Part shown: positions 1 through 7,659 of the stretch, one piece after another
Layout: each line of letters opens with the position of its first letter
Numbering within the stretch: the first letter of the stretch is position 1
Assembly: GCA_902705835.1 (NCBI GenBank)
Contig: CACSIN010000005.1
Coordinates: 65,316 to 99,805 of the forward strand
DNA: 34,490 bases
From: BD1-7 clade bacterium
Lineage (GTDB): Bacteria; Pseudomonadota; Gammaproteobacteria; Pseudomonadales; DT-91
Direction of reading: 5' to 3'
Notes under the pieces: generated by a model
What the model saw: only the letters and a program-made list of their open reading frames with translations
What the model was told of the DNA's origin: nothing
Database searches by the model: none
Program-made: the position numbers and the translations under genes

Positions 1-352
1 AAATAGATGCAGTTGGGGTAAGGCTGGCAGAAGACTGCCCCATTAAATAATGGTGAATATAGCGTTGATCCCACTGTTGATCGGGGGCAGCAGACTGCAA
101 ATTTGCTAAAGAGAACGCAGCACATATACCATCGTCAGTATGCGTGTAGAAAACAGCAACCTGCCCCAGTGCATCCGTCCAAGCAAATCCGTTGCCCTGA
201 GCATCCAGTAAAATACCCGCACTGATACTAGGATCATTGATTTGTATAAGTGTTTGGGAAAAAGAAGATCGATCTAAATAAGACGAGGGAATTAGCCTTA
301 CCCGCGATTGCCCGCAGCGGGTGAGGCTATGGAGGTGCAAAATAGTATTCAA
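1..352 (-). CDS. Asparagine-synthetase-like lasso cyclase (McjC/LasC type), N-terminal part, runs off left edge
   Basis: An open frame of about 117 codons runs off the left edge on the minus strand. It resembles the end of the N-terminal glutaminase-like domain of asparagine-synthetase-family lasso cyclases: a stretch reading AWTDALGQVAVFYTH, then ICAAFSL, then YIHHYLMGQSSASLTP. This mirrors the usual pattern of 'n-D-x-x-G-x-x-P-x-x-Y', a short beta strand, and a 'yL......T' segment. In lasso pathways this enzyme activates the acceptor Asp/Glu side chain with ATP and closes the macrolactam. The frame follows directly on the stop codon of the precursor gene at 353. There is no ATG. TTG at 352-350 or TTG at 340-338 are the only plausible starts in the upstream part, and the hairpin at 294-328 would then lie inside the coding region, so the true start is unresolved. 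The ATP-pyrophosphatase domain lies outside the window. An ordinary AsnB-like enzyme is the main alternative. Confidence 0.6.
   Translation of the reverse strand, partial: MNTILHLHSLTRCGQSRVRLIPSSYLDRSSFSQTLIQINDPSISAGILLDAQGNGFAWTDALGQVAVFYTHTDDGICAAFSLANLQSAAPDQQWDQRYIHHYLMGQSSASLTPTASI
294..328 (-). other. Stem-loop after the precursor gene
   Basis: Two 12-base arms (294-305 and 317-328) pair at 11 of 12 positions, with one G-U pair in the transcript, around an 11-base loop. It lies 25 bases after the precursor stop, with no T-run following, so it is not a classical terminator. In RiPP operons such hairpins commonly raise precursor mRNA relative to enzyme mRNA by stabilising or attenuating the transcript; that role here is inference. 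Confidence 0.6.
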
Positions 353-514
353 CTAACTTCTGTAGGCAGGTGTTTCAGACCCCTTTTGGTTCTGCATCGG
401 ATTCCCCTTTGTACTATGAGCAACAGAAAGTACTTCGCTGACTTCCGGCTCTTCCCAAGTACGACGTGACGCTTGAGCTTCCGTGGTTTTTTTATCTGTT
501 TTTACCGTACCCAT
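353..514 (-). CDS. Putative lasso-type RiPP precursor peptide (53 aa)
   Basis: A 53-codon ORF with start ATG at 514; an in-frame ATG at 520 is possible, but the GGGA at about 7 bases favours 514. It has a charged leader with TWEEPEVSEVLSVAHSTK followed by the candidate core GNPMQNQKGSETPAYRS. The leader has the lasso pattern: an aromatic (W20) three residues before P23, a hydrophobic at P+2 (V25), and Thr35 at P+12, which becomes the -2 Thr before Gly1 of the core. This spacing is the same as I recall for the lariatin leader. A strong promoter lies just upstream and an asparagine-synthetase-like gene follows immediately. The core ends in Ser, the residue phosphorylated in paeninodin-type peptides, and an HPr-kinase-like gene lies divergently. 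The oddity is that ring positions 7-9 are Q, K, G; the only acidic residue is Glu11. The RiPP call is inference from leader spacing and context. Confidence 0.62.
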   Translation of the reverse strand: MGTVKTDKKTTEAQASRRTWEEPEVSEVLSVAHSTKGNPMQNQKGSETPAYRS

Positions 515-520
515 ATCCAT

Positions 521-811
521 ATCCCATAATCAGAGTATTTAAATCCTGTGCGTATTATAACCAGAATGTTAAACGCTTCAACATACTGAGATGTATAAAC
601 AGTGTTTTTTGTAGATGGGATGAGTACCCCGCATCCATTATCAATTTCACACTGCCACCTTGTGTTTATAGCGTAATAGCAGCATAGATCTGGAAGCACA
701 CTGCTGATATAGGTACGATACTTCTTGAAAGCACTGGGTATTGCTTTTTACTGCCACTGATCAGCGCTACGTGCTAGTAGCAATCAATTTAAACGATGGA
801 TGTGATATTGA
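521..811. other. Divergent intergenic region of the RiPP cluster
   Basis: About 290 bases separate the divergent precursor and kinase genes. Apart from the minus-strand promoter at 554-581 I see no convincing promoter for the kinase: a TTGAAA near 725 lacks a good -10 at the right distance. The short ORFs on both strands here have no recognisable content. Confidence 0.5.
554..581 (-). promoter_or_regulatory. Sigma70-like promoter for the RiPP precursor
   Basis: On the minus strand a TTGAAG -35 box (581-576) is followed by a 16-base spacer and a perfect TATAAT -10 box (559-554). Transcription would begin near 547, about 30 bases before the ATG of the precursor gene. Confidence 0.65.
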
Positions 812-1714
812 ATGATGTATTTTTATTCTGTTTTTGGCCTTTCTATCTGCTCAGATATTGCCTTGCCATTGCAGAAGCTGGAGCACTCCGATGAAAGTGA
901 AGATACGGATATACACATCAATCAGGCCAATGTCCCTGACAAGCTTGAGCGAGTAACAGAAAAAGCCACGTTGTTCTCTGTTAATGAAGATGAGTTCTTA
1001 TTCTGTATCCCCGATGTCGGCAAATATTTGGTGACAAACGGCCAACGTATTACTTATCAAATGGCTGATGATGGCGATGCTAAAGCATTTAATACGCACT
1101 TATTGGGTTCGGTAATGGGAGCCTTGCTGCATCAGCGCGGTTTCATCGTATTGCATGCCAGTGCTATTGCGTTTGGTCGTGAGGCCTTATTGTTCGGTGG
1201 TGCATCAGGAGTAGGGAAGTCAACGATTGTTGGTGCTTTGCATAAGAAAGGCTACCCGTTTATCAGCGATGACATATCCGTACTCACAGAACGAGACGGA
1301 CAGCTGTACATCGTTCCTGGCTACCCTCACAGTCGATTGTGGGATGACAGCATGCAATCGTTATCCATCAATTCAAAAGGCATGGATACAGCCGTCAAAA
1401 GTGAAAACAAGTTTATTGTGCCAATAATCGACAGCTATCAAGAAGTGTTACCTGTTAGAGGCATCCTGCAGGTAATCCCCTCTGAAGCAGATGCTTATGC
1501 CATTGAGCAATTGGAAGGTGGGGCTGCCATTAAAGCACTACACGCAATGCTGTACCGCAAAAAAATTCGTTACGCAATACAGGGGCAGGCACAGATTTTT
1601 TCTGAATTAACCCAGCTAGTTAAACGCACAAATACTTATGGTATTCAGCGCCCGAACAATCATTGGTCGTTAGAAACGCTTGAGGATTGTTTACAGCATG
1701 CGTTCACAGAATAG
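812..1714 (+). CDS. HPr-kinase-like (HprK C-terminal fold) kinase, probable RiPP/lasso peptide kinase
   Basis: A 300-residue protein. An N-terminal half without clear motifs (about 1-105) precedes LHASAI (114-119), a Walker A loop GASGVGKST (130-138) and ISDD (151-154), the order seen in HprK-fold kinases that lack the N-terminal HPr kinase domain. Stand-alone proteins of this size occur in lasso clusters; the paeninodin kinase phosphorylates the C-terminal Ser of the precursor. The candidate precursor across the divergent promoter region does end in Ser. Two ATG codons lie side by side (812 and 815); the ribosome site is weak. The 3' end overlaps the sulfotransferase gene by 17 bases, so the two are likely cotranslated. 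An HprK-type kinase of another pathway cannot be excluded, but the context favours peptide tailoring. Confidence 0.78.
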   Translation: MMYFYSVFGLSICSDIALPLQKLEHSDESEDTDIHINQANVPDKLERVTEKATLFSVNEDEFLFCIPDVGKYLVTNGQRITYQMADDGDAKAFNTHLLGSVMGALLHQRGFIVLHASAIAFGREALLFGGASGVGKSTIVGALHKKGYPFISDDISVLTERDGQLYIVPGYPHSRLWDDSMQSLSINSKGMDTAVKSENKFIVPIIDSYQEVLPVRGILQVIPSEADAYAIEQLEGGAAIKALHAMLYRKKIRYAIQGQAQIFSELTQLVKRTNTYGIQRPNNHWSLETLEDCLQHAFTE

Positions 1715-2582
1715 CTCACTGCATTGGCTGGCCTCATACCCAAAATCAGGCAATACCTATTTACGGGTATTATTAAGCAACTACTTGTCTGATGGCGAAC
1801 CCCCCGTAGATATTAATCAACTGCCATTCGGAGACTCCATCAATCGACGAGTGAATTTTGAAGATTTTTTAGGCATTTCTATCGATGATATCTCCGTACA
1901 AGAATTAGCACGCTGCCGCAGAGAATATTGTCGGTGGTGGGTGGGTGCCATTAATGACGCTCAAAGCGATGCGTATTTTTCCAAGGTGCACAATCAATAT
2001 ATAGCGGGCCAGAGTGAGCACGCTATTTTTGCAGAAACGACACCCATGAGAGCGATTTATCTTGTACGCAACCCAATACACGTTGCTCCCTCATACGCTT
2101 ATCATAGAAACAGCAGCATTGATGAAGTCATTCACTTTATGAGTGACACGACAGCCTCTATTGCAGCCAAACGTAACCCCGATGTGTTATATCAGCACCT
2201 AGGCGACTGGAATACACATATAAAGAGCTGGACTGAGCAACAGACTATTCCTTTGCTCGTTATACGTTACGAAGATTTATGCCGAAAACCTGAAAAGTCA
2301 TTGATAAAAGTGTTAGATTTTTCGGGAATCGCTATCGAGCCCGATCGAATAGCACTGGCTGTTAAAGCATCCACGTTAACAGCGCTACAGCAGCAAGAAA
2401 AAGTATCGGGCTTTGCAGAAAAGTACCCTAAAGCTAAATCTTTTTTCGGCCGCCAAAAGGAAAACAAGCAAGACAAGACCTTGCAATTAACAAGCTCACA
2501 CCTCGAAATCTTAATTAACAACCATGGACCGTTGATGGAGCAGCTAGACTACTCTACAGATATAAAGGCTTATTGCCTTTAA
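1698..2582 (+). CDS. PAPS-dependent sulfotransferase domain protein
   Basis: A 294-residue protein taken from ATG 1698, with AGGA about 11 bases upstream; an in-frame TTG at 1680 would add six residues. WLASYPKSGNTYLR (about 10-23) is the 5'-phosphosulfate-binding loop with its Lys. KVHN near residue 96 and YLVRNP...APSYAYHR (about 121-137) form the 3'-phosphate-binding region with the conserved Arg and Ser. RYEDL follows near residue 190. It should transfer a sulfuryl group from PAPS to a hydroxyl. It overlaps the kinase gene and faces the RiPP precursor, so the peptide is the simplest candidate substrate; the core offers Tyr15, Ser10, Thr12 and the terminal Ser. The substrate itself cannot be read from sequence, and an action on a lipid or polysaccharide is possible. 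Confidence 0.82.
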   Translation: MRSQNSSLHWLASYPKSGNTYLRVLLSNYLSDGEPPVDINQLPFGDSINRRVNFEDFLGISIDDISVQELARCRREYCRWWVGAINDAQSDAYFSKVHNQYIAGQSEHAIFAETTPMRAIYLVRNPIHVAPSYAYHRNSSIDEVIHFMSDTTASIAAKRNPDVLYQHLGDWNTHIKSWTEQQTIPLLVIRYEDLCRKPEKSLIKVLDFSGIAIEPDRIALAVKASTLTALQQQEKVSGFAEKYPKAKSFFGRQKENKQDKTLQLTSSHLEILINNHGPLMEQLDYSTDIKAYCL

Positions 2583-2771
2583 AAGACTGACGCACTATGC
2601 CTGCATATTGGATGAGCCATTCCTGAGTTCAAGCGTTAACCGCAGTGTTGATTCGAGTAATTACTGAGGGTAGTGCATCAATGGATTTGCCAACAAGCGG
2701 CGGTGCCGATAAAACTCCCGTTTTTAAGGCCGGGTTTAACTCGCTCCACGTCCAAGATAATAGACCGCTCT

Positions 2772-5615
2772 TCAAGAAACCAACCGCAACCCAATCGGCA
2801 GCGCTTCACCAAACACGCGTTTAGTTTCGGCTTCATCCAGTGTTTTAACCGTGCTCACCATCTCAATCCAGCTCGCGGGTGCTTTGCTTGCGGTGAGTTT
2901 TTCTACAACTTGTTGCTGCCATTGTTCATCTACATCACGCACGCGGTCGCCGCTTTTTCGTGTCATCATCACGGCGCAGAAGGCGGCGTGAGGGTTTTTC
3001 TTCCAATCGGTGTTCAATATGGCGGGAAGCCACTGCTGTACGGTGTTTTTATCGATAACGTTGTGGGCACTACCGTGAAAGGGCGTACGTGTGGCGATAC
3101 GCCCGAGCGCCCACCAACTATTTTGTGATTCAGCCGGTTTTTCGAGCCGTTTCAACAGGCTTTCGGCCATGTTGATTTTGTCGGTGGGCGGTAATTTCTC
3201 AAGCGCGGCGAGGAGCTTGACGATGTCTTCATAGGATTTTTGCTTGCCATCGGCTTGTGTTTTACGGCTGCTGAGCTTTTGTGCATCAATGTACTGGCGC
3301 ACATCGTTGAAGATCTGTTGTTGTTGCTCGTCGCTCAATCCACCCGCTGCACGCGCCCAAAACATCCACCAGGCAGACCATAACTGGGTCTCTTGCGCGA
3401 ATTGCAGCCCTTGTTTGTAGTACGGCCAAATTTTTTCGATGCGCCATTCATCTGCGGGGTAGCCGAAGCCGGGGCGCAGGGCGTAGCCTGCCAGCGTAAA
3501 CCATACGCGTTCATGGGCGGCTGAGCGGCGGCGGCGTTTTTCATTCGTTAGAAACTGATCAAACAAGGTGCGCAGCACGGGGATTTCCCAGCTGTCGCGT
3601 TTGCCTAGGCGTTTTTCTATATCGGCACGCAGGGTTTTAACCGCTTTGGGGTTGGCTTTCTTTTTGCTGTCGCCGTAAACATCGTCGATTTTTTGTTGAA
3701 TCACATCAAAACCGTCGGGCAGTTTATCGGTGTTGGCGGGGCTTGCTTGGGCGCCGGCTTTTTGGCGTACTTCAAACGCAACATGCCAGCGTTGTTCGGT
3801 ATTGCTGATGCAATCGAGCTGCAGCGTACCGACTTCACTGAGGTTGGCGGCCAGTTGTACCACCTGCTCTTTTTTGTCGTTGTCGTTATCTATCTCAACA
3901 TCTAACCCCGCATCCATGGCAACAACCAGCGGCGGCAGTGAGATAAAGCGTTGGCTGCTGATGTCGTCGTCATTCAGTGTGATGATTTCACCGGCTTTGT
4001 AGGGGTGATCATGGGTGGTTGAATACAGGTGGAATTGAATGGGCTGGCCAAGGCGCAAGACGAACTGTCGGTCACTCAGGTGCAATTCGTGGTTTTCTTC
4101 GGTGCCTTTGGGCATGATGCAGACGGCTTGGCGGCTGTCGTCGTTATCATTGGCCAGTGCCAAAAAGAAGGTGCGTGCCGAGCCGCCGCCGATTTTTAGC
4201 TGTGCACCGCGTCGTGCTTTGGCGTAGGCAACGGCACCTTGGGCAACGGCAAGATCAGGGTTGTTGTTGTCGAGTACTTGCACGGGCGATTGCGCCCATG
4301 TGGATAACACGGTATGCGCGCGCGCGCTCAGCAGCGGGCTATTGAATACGCCACCGTTGAATAATACGGCATCAGGTATTGCAGCTTGATCAGTATCGTT
4401 AGTGAGGCTCAGAGCGTCTCGGCAAGCAGTTTGGTGTTCATTCAAAAACGCGGCGATGTGTTTGCTCACTGCTGGGTCTGCAGCATAGGGCAGGCCGAAT
4501 TCAACAACGGCGCTGCGTCGTGTATTGGGCAGTTGATCAAACGCTGATAGCGGGAAGAAGCCATCGAGTGCAATATCACGCACCCATTGTTGGGTGAGTG
4601 TGGCGCGCTTGGCACCGCCAATAAGCCGTGCGCCGCTGCCTAAAATGGTGACGTTGGCGCTGTCGGGGGCGTTATCGCTGAGTAACAGTTCTTTCGCTTG
4701 GCGGGTTTGCTGAATCAATTGAGACAGGGCAGACGCGCTGAGTTTTTTAGCGGAATTTTTGCCGTTAATTTGCTGCTCACTGTGGTGGGCAAGCGCGAGG
4801 TCAACGTTGTCGCCGCCGAGCATCAGGTGATTGCCAACGCCGATCCGTGTGAGTGAGAGTTGATCGTCTTTGCCTTTGGCGACTTTGATTAGGCTGAGAT
4901 CGGTCGTGCCGCCGCCCACATCGCAAACCAGCAGTAATCGCATTTTTGCCAGCGCTTGCTGGGCGGCATCGCCTTGGCGTGCATACCAGTCATAACACAC
5001 AGCTTGGGGCTCTTCGAGTAATACGATATTGGTTAAGCCGGCGAGTTCGGCGGCCTCTACGGTGAGTGCTCGTGCGCTTTCGTCGAAGGAGGCAGGCACG
5101 GTTACAACGATCTCTTGTTGTTCAAACGGTGCGTTGGGGTGTGCGTTGTTCCAGGCTTTTTTCAGGTAATGCAGGTAGCTGGCTGAGGCGAACACGGGGG
5201 AGACTTTTTCGACGCCGTCGGCACCGGCCCAAGGCAAGATAGGAGCAGCACGATCCACTTGCGGGTGTGATAACCAGCTTTTTGCACTCACCACTTGGCG
5301 GCCATCCACTTTGGCGCCGAGCTGGCGTGCCCATTCGCCGATAACAACCTGCGGTAGTTCACCTTGAAGGTACACGTCGGCATCCGCTGACCACGGCAGC
5401 AGCATGTCGTTAGCGTCGATTTCGCCAGCGGTAGGGTGGTATCGGAATGAGGGCAGCAGTGGGCGTTTGCCGACTTCGCCAGGTGCCACTAACTGTTCGA
5501 TGTCGAAGATTTGGCAATTATCGGCAGTGAGCGGCTGTTGTAAATCGGCATAGGCTAACACGCAGTGTGTGGTGCCAAGATCGATACCGATTAAAAACTG
5601 TGGCTGTGCCGTCAT
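2772..5615 (-). CDS. Large Hsp70-family protein with DUF3731 C-terminal region
   Basis: A 947-residue protein from ATG 5615, preceded by AAGAGA at good spacing; the longer open frame to 5681 lacks support. The N-terminus has the Hsp70 phosphate-1 loop GIDLGTTHCVLAYADL. Near residue 230 comes the phosphate-2 loop CDVGGGTTDLSLI, and a further actin-fold motif VLFNGGVFNSPLL follows. About residues 1-480 are the ATPase, then a short beta-rich stretch resembling part of a substrate domain, then a basic, Trp-rich helical C-terminus (from about 610) typical of DUF3731. DnaK is about 640 residues, so this is a much longer relative and is unlikely to act as the general chaperone. It is the last gene of the DUF2760-Hsp70-Hsp70 group, with a 121-base gap holding a hairpin. 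Its clients are unknown. Confidence 0.88.
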   Translation of the reverse strand: MTAQPQFLIGIDLGTTHCVLAYADLQQPLTADNCQIFDIEQLVAPGEVGKRPLLPSFRYHPTAGEIDANDMLLPWSADADVYLQGELPQVVIGEWARQLGAKVDGRQVVSAKSWLSHPQVDRAAPILPWAGADGVEKVSPVFASASYLHYLKKAWNNAHPNAPFEQQEIVVTVPASFDESARALTVEAAELAGLTNIVLLEEPQAVCYDWYARQGDAAQQALAKMRLLLVCDVGGGTTDLSLIKVAKGKDDQLSLTRIGVGNHLMLGGDNVDLALAHHSEQQINGKNSAKKLSASALSQLIQQTRQAKELLLSDNAPDSANVTILGSGARLIGGAKRATLTQQWVRDIALDGFFPLSAFDQLPNTRRSAVVEFGLPYAADPAVSKHIAAFLNEHQTACRDALSLTNDTDQAAIPDAVLFNGGVFNSPLLSARAHTVLSTWAQSPVQVLDNNNPDLAVAQGAVAYAKARRGAQLKIGGGSARTFFLALANDNDDSRQAVCIMPKGTEENHELHLSDRQFVLRLGQPIQFHLYSTTHDHPYKAGEIITLNDDDISSQRFISLPPLVVAMDAGLDVEIDNDNDKKEQVVQLAANLSEVGTLQLDCISNTEQRWHVAFEVRQKAGAQASPANTDKLPDGFDVIQQKIDDVYGDSKKKANPKAVKTLRADIEKRLGKRDSWEIPVLRTLFDQFLTNEKRRRRSAAHERVWFTLAGYALRPGFGYPADEWRIEKIWPYYKQGLQFAQETQLWSAWWMFWARAAGGLSDEQQQQIFNDVRQYIDAQKLSSRKTQADGKQKSYEDIVKLLAALEKLPPTDKINMAESLLKRLEKPAESQNSWWALGRIATRTPFHGSAHNVIDKNTVQQWLPAILNTDWKKNPHAAFCAVMMTRKSGDRVRDVDEQWQQQVVEKLTASKAPASWIEMVSTVKTLDEAETKRVFGEALPIGLRLVS

Positions 5616-5673
5616 GATGATGTCTCTTGTATTTCTGTTGCAGTACGCTGTCTGGATAGGAAGCAGATAGGGC

Positions 5674-5708
5674 CTGCACAATTATGCTGTGTTGCCATTA
5701 TTGTGCAG
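5674..5708 (-). other. Intercistronic hairpin between the two Hsp70 genes
   Basis: Perfect 9-base arms CTGCACAAT and ATTGTGCAG (5674-5682 and 5700-5708) enclose a 17-base loop. There is no T-run on the minus strand afterwards, so partial termination, RNA processing or a protein-binding site are all possible. Confidence 0.5.
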
Positions 5709-5736
5709 TTAATCCCTTGAATCGGTGCGGTGCGTT

Positions 5737-7659
5737 TTAGTCGCGCACGTTGAGTTCGATTTGCCAGCGTGGTGTGTCGTTTGTTTCACTGTCTGAGTCA
5801 GCATCAATGCCAATGGCTTCAAGCTTGAGCGTGCCCACTTCGGTCACGCTTGCGCTCAAGCGCACAGGTACCACTTCACCCGCGCGTCGGCCTTCCGTGG
5901 GGAGGGTAACTTGCAGTTCAGGCAGCTCTTCGAGTTCGCCATCTTGCCAATGGTCTAACTGTACGCCGGCTTGATCGTGACGGCGTGTGTTAGAGCCGAA
6001 AAACCGAAAGTGCACTGGTTCGCCAACCACTAAGCCGAATTCTGCACTGCCGGCGGCGGCTTCAGTGCCTTCTTCCATACCGAAGGGGGCAATACATAAG
6101 GCCTCTAACGGAGGTTCCATGCCAGGAATCGCTGGCATGGCACTTTCAATGCCGACGTAATAGCTATTCGCGAGGCCGCCGCGAATGCGCACGCCGTTAC
6201 CTTGTTTGGCGTAGCCAAAGTAGCTAGCGCCTGCGGCCACTGCGAGATCCAAGTCGGTTTTACCCAGCAGGCGGGCAGGCGCTGCGCCGGCATCTTGTAG
6301 CCACTGGTTAATGATGCCGAGTGTGCGTTCGGCCAATAGCGGTGCCTTGAGCACGCCGCCATTTAACAGCACGGCACTGGGTTTGATGAAGTCTGCCGCT
6401 GGTTGAGCGTCAAACCCGGCCAATGGGTCAGCCGCCATGTCTGCCATGCCGCCCGTATCCGCAGCGTTGCTGCTGCCGAAGATATCATCGGCGGCATCGG
6501 CTTGGCGGCTTAAAAATGCGGCAAGATGGCGCGAAACCGCAGGGTCTTGTGCATAGGGCAGGCCTTTTTGGCTGAGGGCCGAACGACGCGCTGCACGCGG
6601 GTGTTCATCAATTGAAACTTGAGGGAAGAAGCCTTCAACTAACGCTTGTTGTACTTCCTCTCGTGTGAGTTCGCCGCGCAGTGTGTTGCCCAGCAGTTTC
6701 GAGCCGCGGCTCGGCACAACGATTGGCACAGCTTGTGTGTCGTTGTCGACCAGCAGTTGTTCTTTGGCATCACGGCACGCATGCACGATGGCTTGAACTT
6801 GCCACGGTTGCAGCTCTTTGCCGTCGGCGGCCAGTTTGGCTTTCACACGGTAGGCAAGGGCGAGATCCATGTTGTCACCGCCGAGTAAGATATGATCACC
6901 CACCGCAACACGATTCAAGGTGAGGTTGCCATCATCTTCACTCACAGCCACTAAAGATAAATCCGTGGTACCGCCGCCAACATCCACAACCAGAATGATG
7001 TCGCCAACGTTCACTTGGTTACGCCAATCATCGCCGCAGGTTTTCAGCCAGTTGTAAACGGCAGCTTGCGGCTCTTCGAGGAGCGTGAGCTGCTCAATGC
7101 CTGCAAATTCCGCGGCTTCTGCGGTGAGTTCACGCGCGGAAGGGTCAAACGAGGCGGGGATGGTTATCGTCACTTGTTGTTGGGCCAGTGGCGCATCGGG
7201 AAACTGATGATCCCACGCATCACGCAGATGTTGCAGGTATTCAAACGTGGCTTCCATCGGCGAGATTTTTTTCACTTCTTCCGGGCTGCCAGCGGGTAAA
7301 AAGTCACTGTGGCGATCAACGCCGTTGTGGCACAGCCAACTTTTGGCCGATGCGACCAAGCGGATCGGCGTTTTACTGCCGAGGAATCGTGCAGCACCGC
7401 CGGTGATGGTTTCAGGGCTGTTATTCCACGGGAGCACCATCTCGCTCGCATTGAGTTCGGATTCATGCGCCATGTAGATAAATGATGGCAGTTGGTTCAG
7501 CGATTCAATTTGCCCAGGCTGTGTCACTTGCGGGATGGCCAGCGTATTTACCGCAGGCTCTGCGTCGCTTTCTTCGCGTAAATCGACGTAGGCCATCACA
7601 CAGTGTGTGGTGCCTAAATCGATACCGACAGCGTAACGGGTGTTGCTAGCGTCACTCAT
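5737..7659 (-). CDS. Hsp70-family (DnaK-like) ATPase, shorter paralogue
   Basis: A 640-residue protein. GIDLGTTHCVMAYVDL at about 12-27 is the phosphate-1 loop and VVDVGGGTTDLSLV near residue 220 is phosphate-2. A later SAVLLNGGVLKAPLL resembles the adenosine-side motif. An Ala/Asp-rich insertion (about 395-430) breaks the ATPase half. The C-terminal ~130 residues are beta-rich, with no helical lid or DUF3731 region, so it looks like an ATPase with a reduced substrate domain. ATG 7659 overlaps the stop of the DUF2760 gene (ATGA), indicating translational coupling. It is paralogous to the downstream 947-residue protein, sharing the loop wording GIDLGTTHCV and the order of motifs. The pair probably works together, but their role is not known to me. 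Confidence 0.88.
   Translation of the reverse strand: MSDASNTRYAVGIDLGTTHCVMAYVDLREESDAEPAVNTLAIPQVTQPGQIESLNQLPSFIYMAHESELNASEMVLPWNNSPETITGGAARFLGSKTPIRLVASAKSWLCHNGVDRHSDFLPAGSPEEVKKISPMEATFEYLQHLRDAWDHQFPDAPLAQQQVTITIPASFDPSARELTAEAAEFAGIEQLTLLEEPQAAVYNWLKTCGDDWRNQVNVGDIILVVDVGGGTTDLSLVAVSEDDGNLTLNRVAVGDHILLGGDNMDLALAYRVKAKLAADGKELQPWQVQAIVHACRDAKEQLLVDNDTQAVPIVVPSRGSKLLGNTLRGELTREEVQQALVEGFFPQVSIDEHPRAARRSALSQKGLPYAQDPAVSRHLAAFLSRQADAADDIFGSSNAADTGGMADMAADPLAGFDAQPAADFIKPSAVLLNGGVLKAPLLAERTLGIINQWLQDAGAAPARLLGKTDLDLAVAAGASYFGYAKQGNGVRIRGGLANSYYVGIESAMPAIPGMEPPLEALCIAPFGMEEGTEAAAGSAEFGLVVGEPVHFRFFGSNTRRHDQAGVQLDHWQDGELEELPELQVTLPTEGRRAGEVVPVRLSASVTEVGTLKLEAIGIDADSDSETNDTPRWQIELNVRD

Noticed and set aside
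502-699. Minus-strand 65-codon ORF upstream of the RiPP precursor as a second precursor
   Set aside because: No leader motif, implausible composition, and it spans the strong promoter of the real precursor.
2673-3128. Plus-strand 151-codon ORF
   Set aside because: It is antisense to the end of the long Hsp70 gene, whose frame is clearly protein-like.
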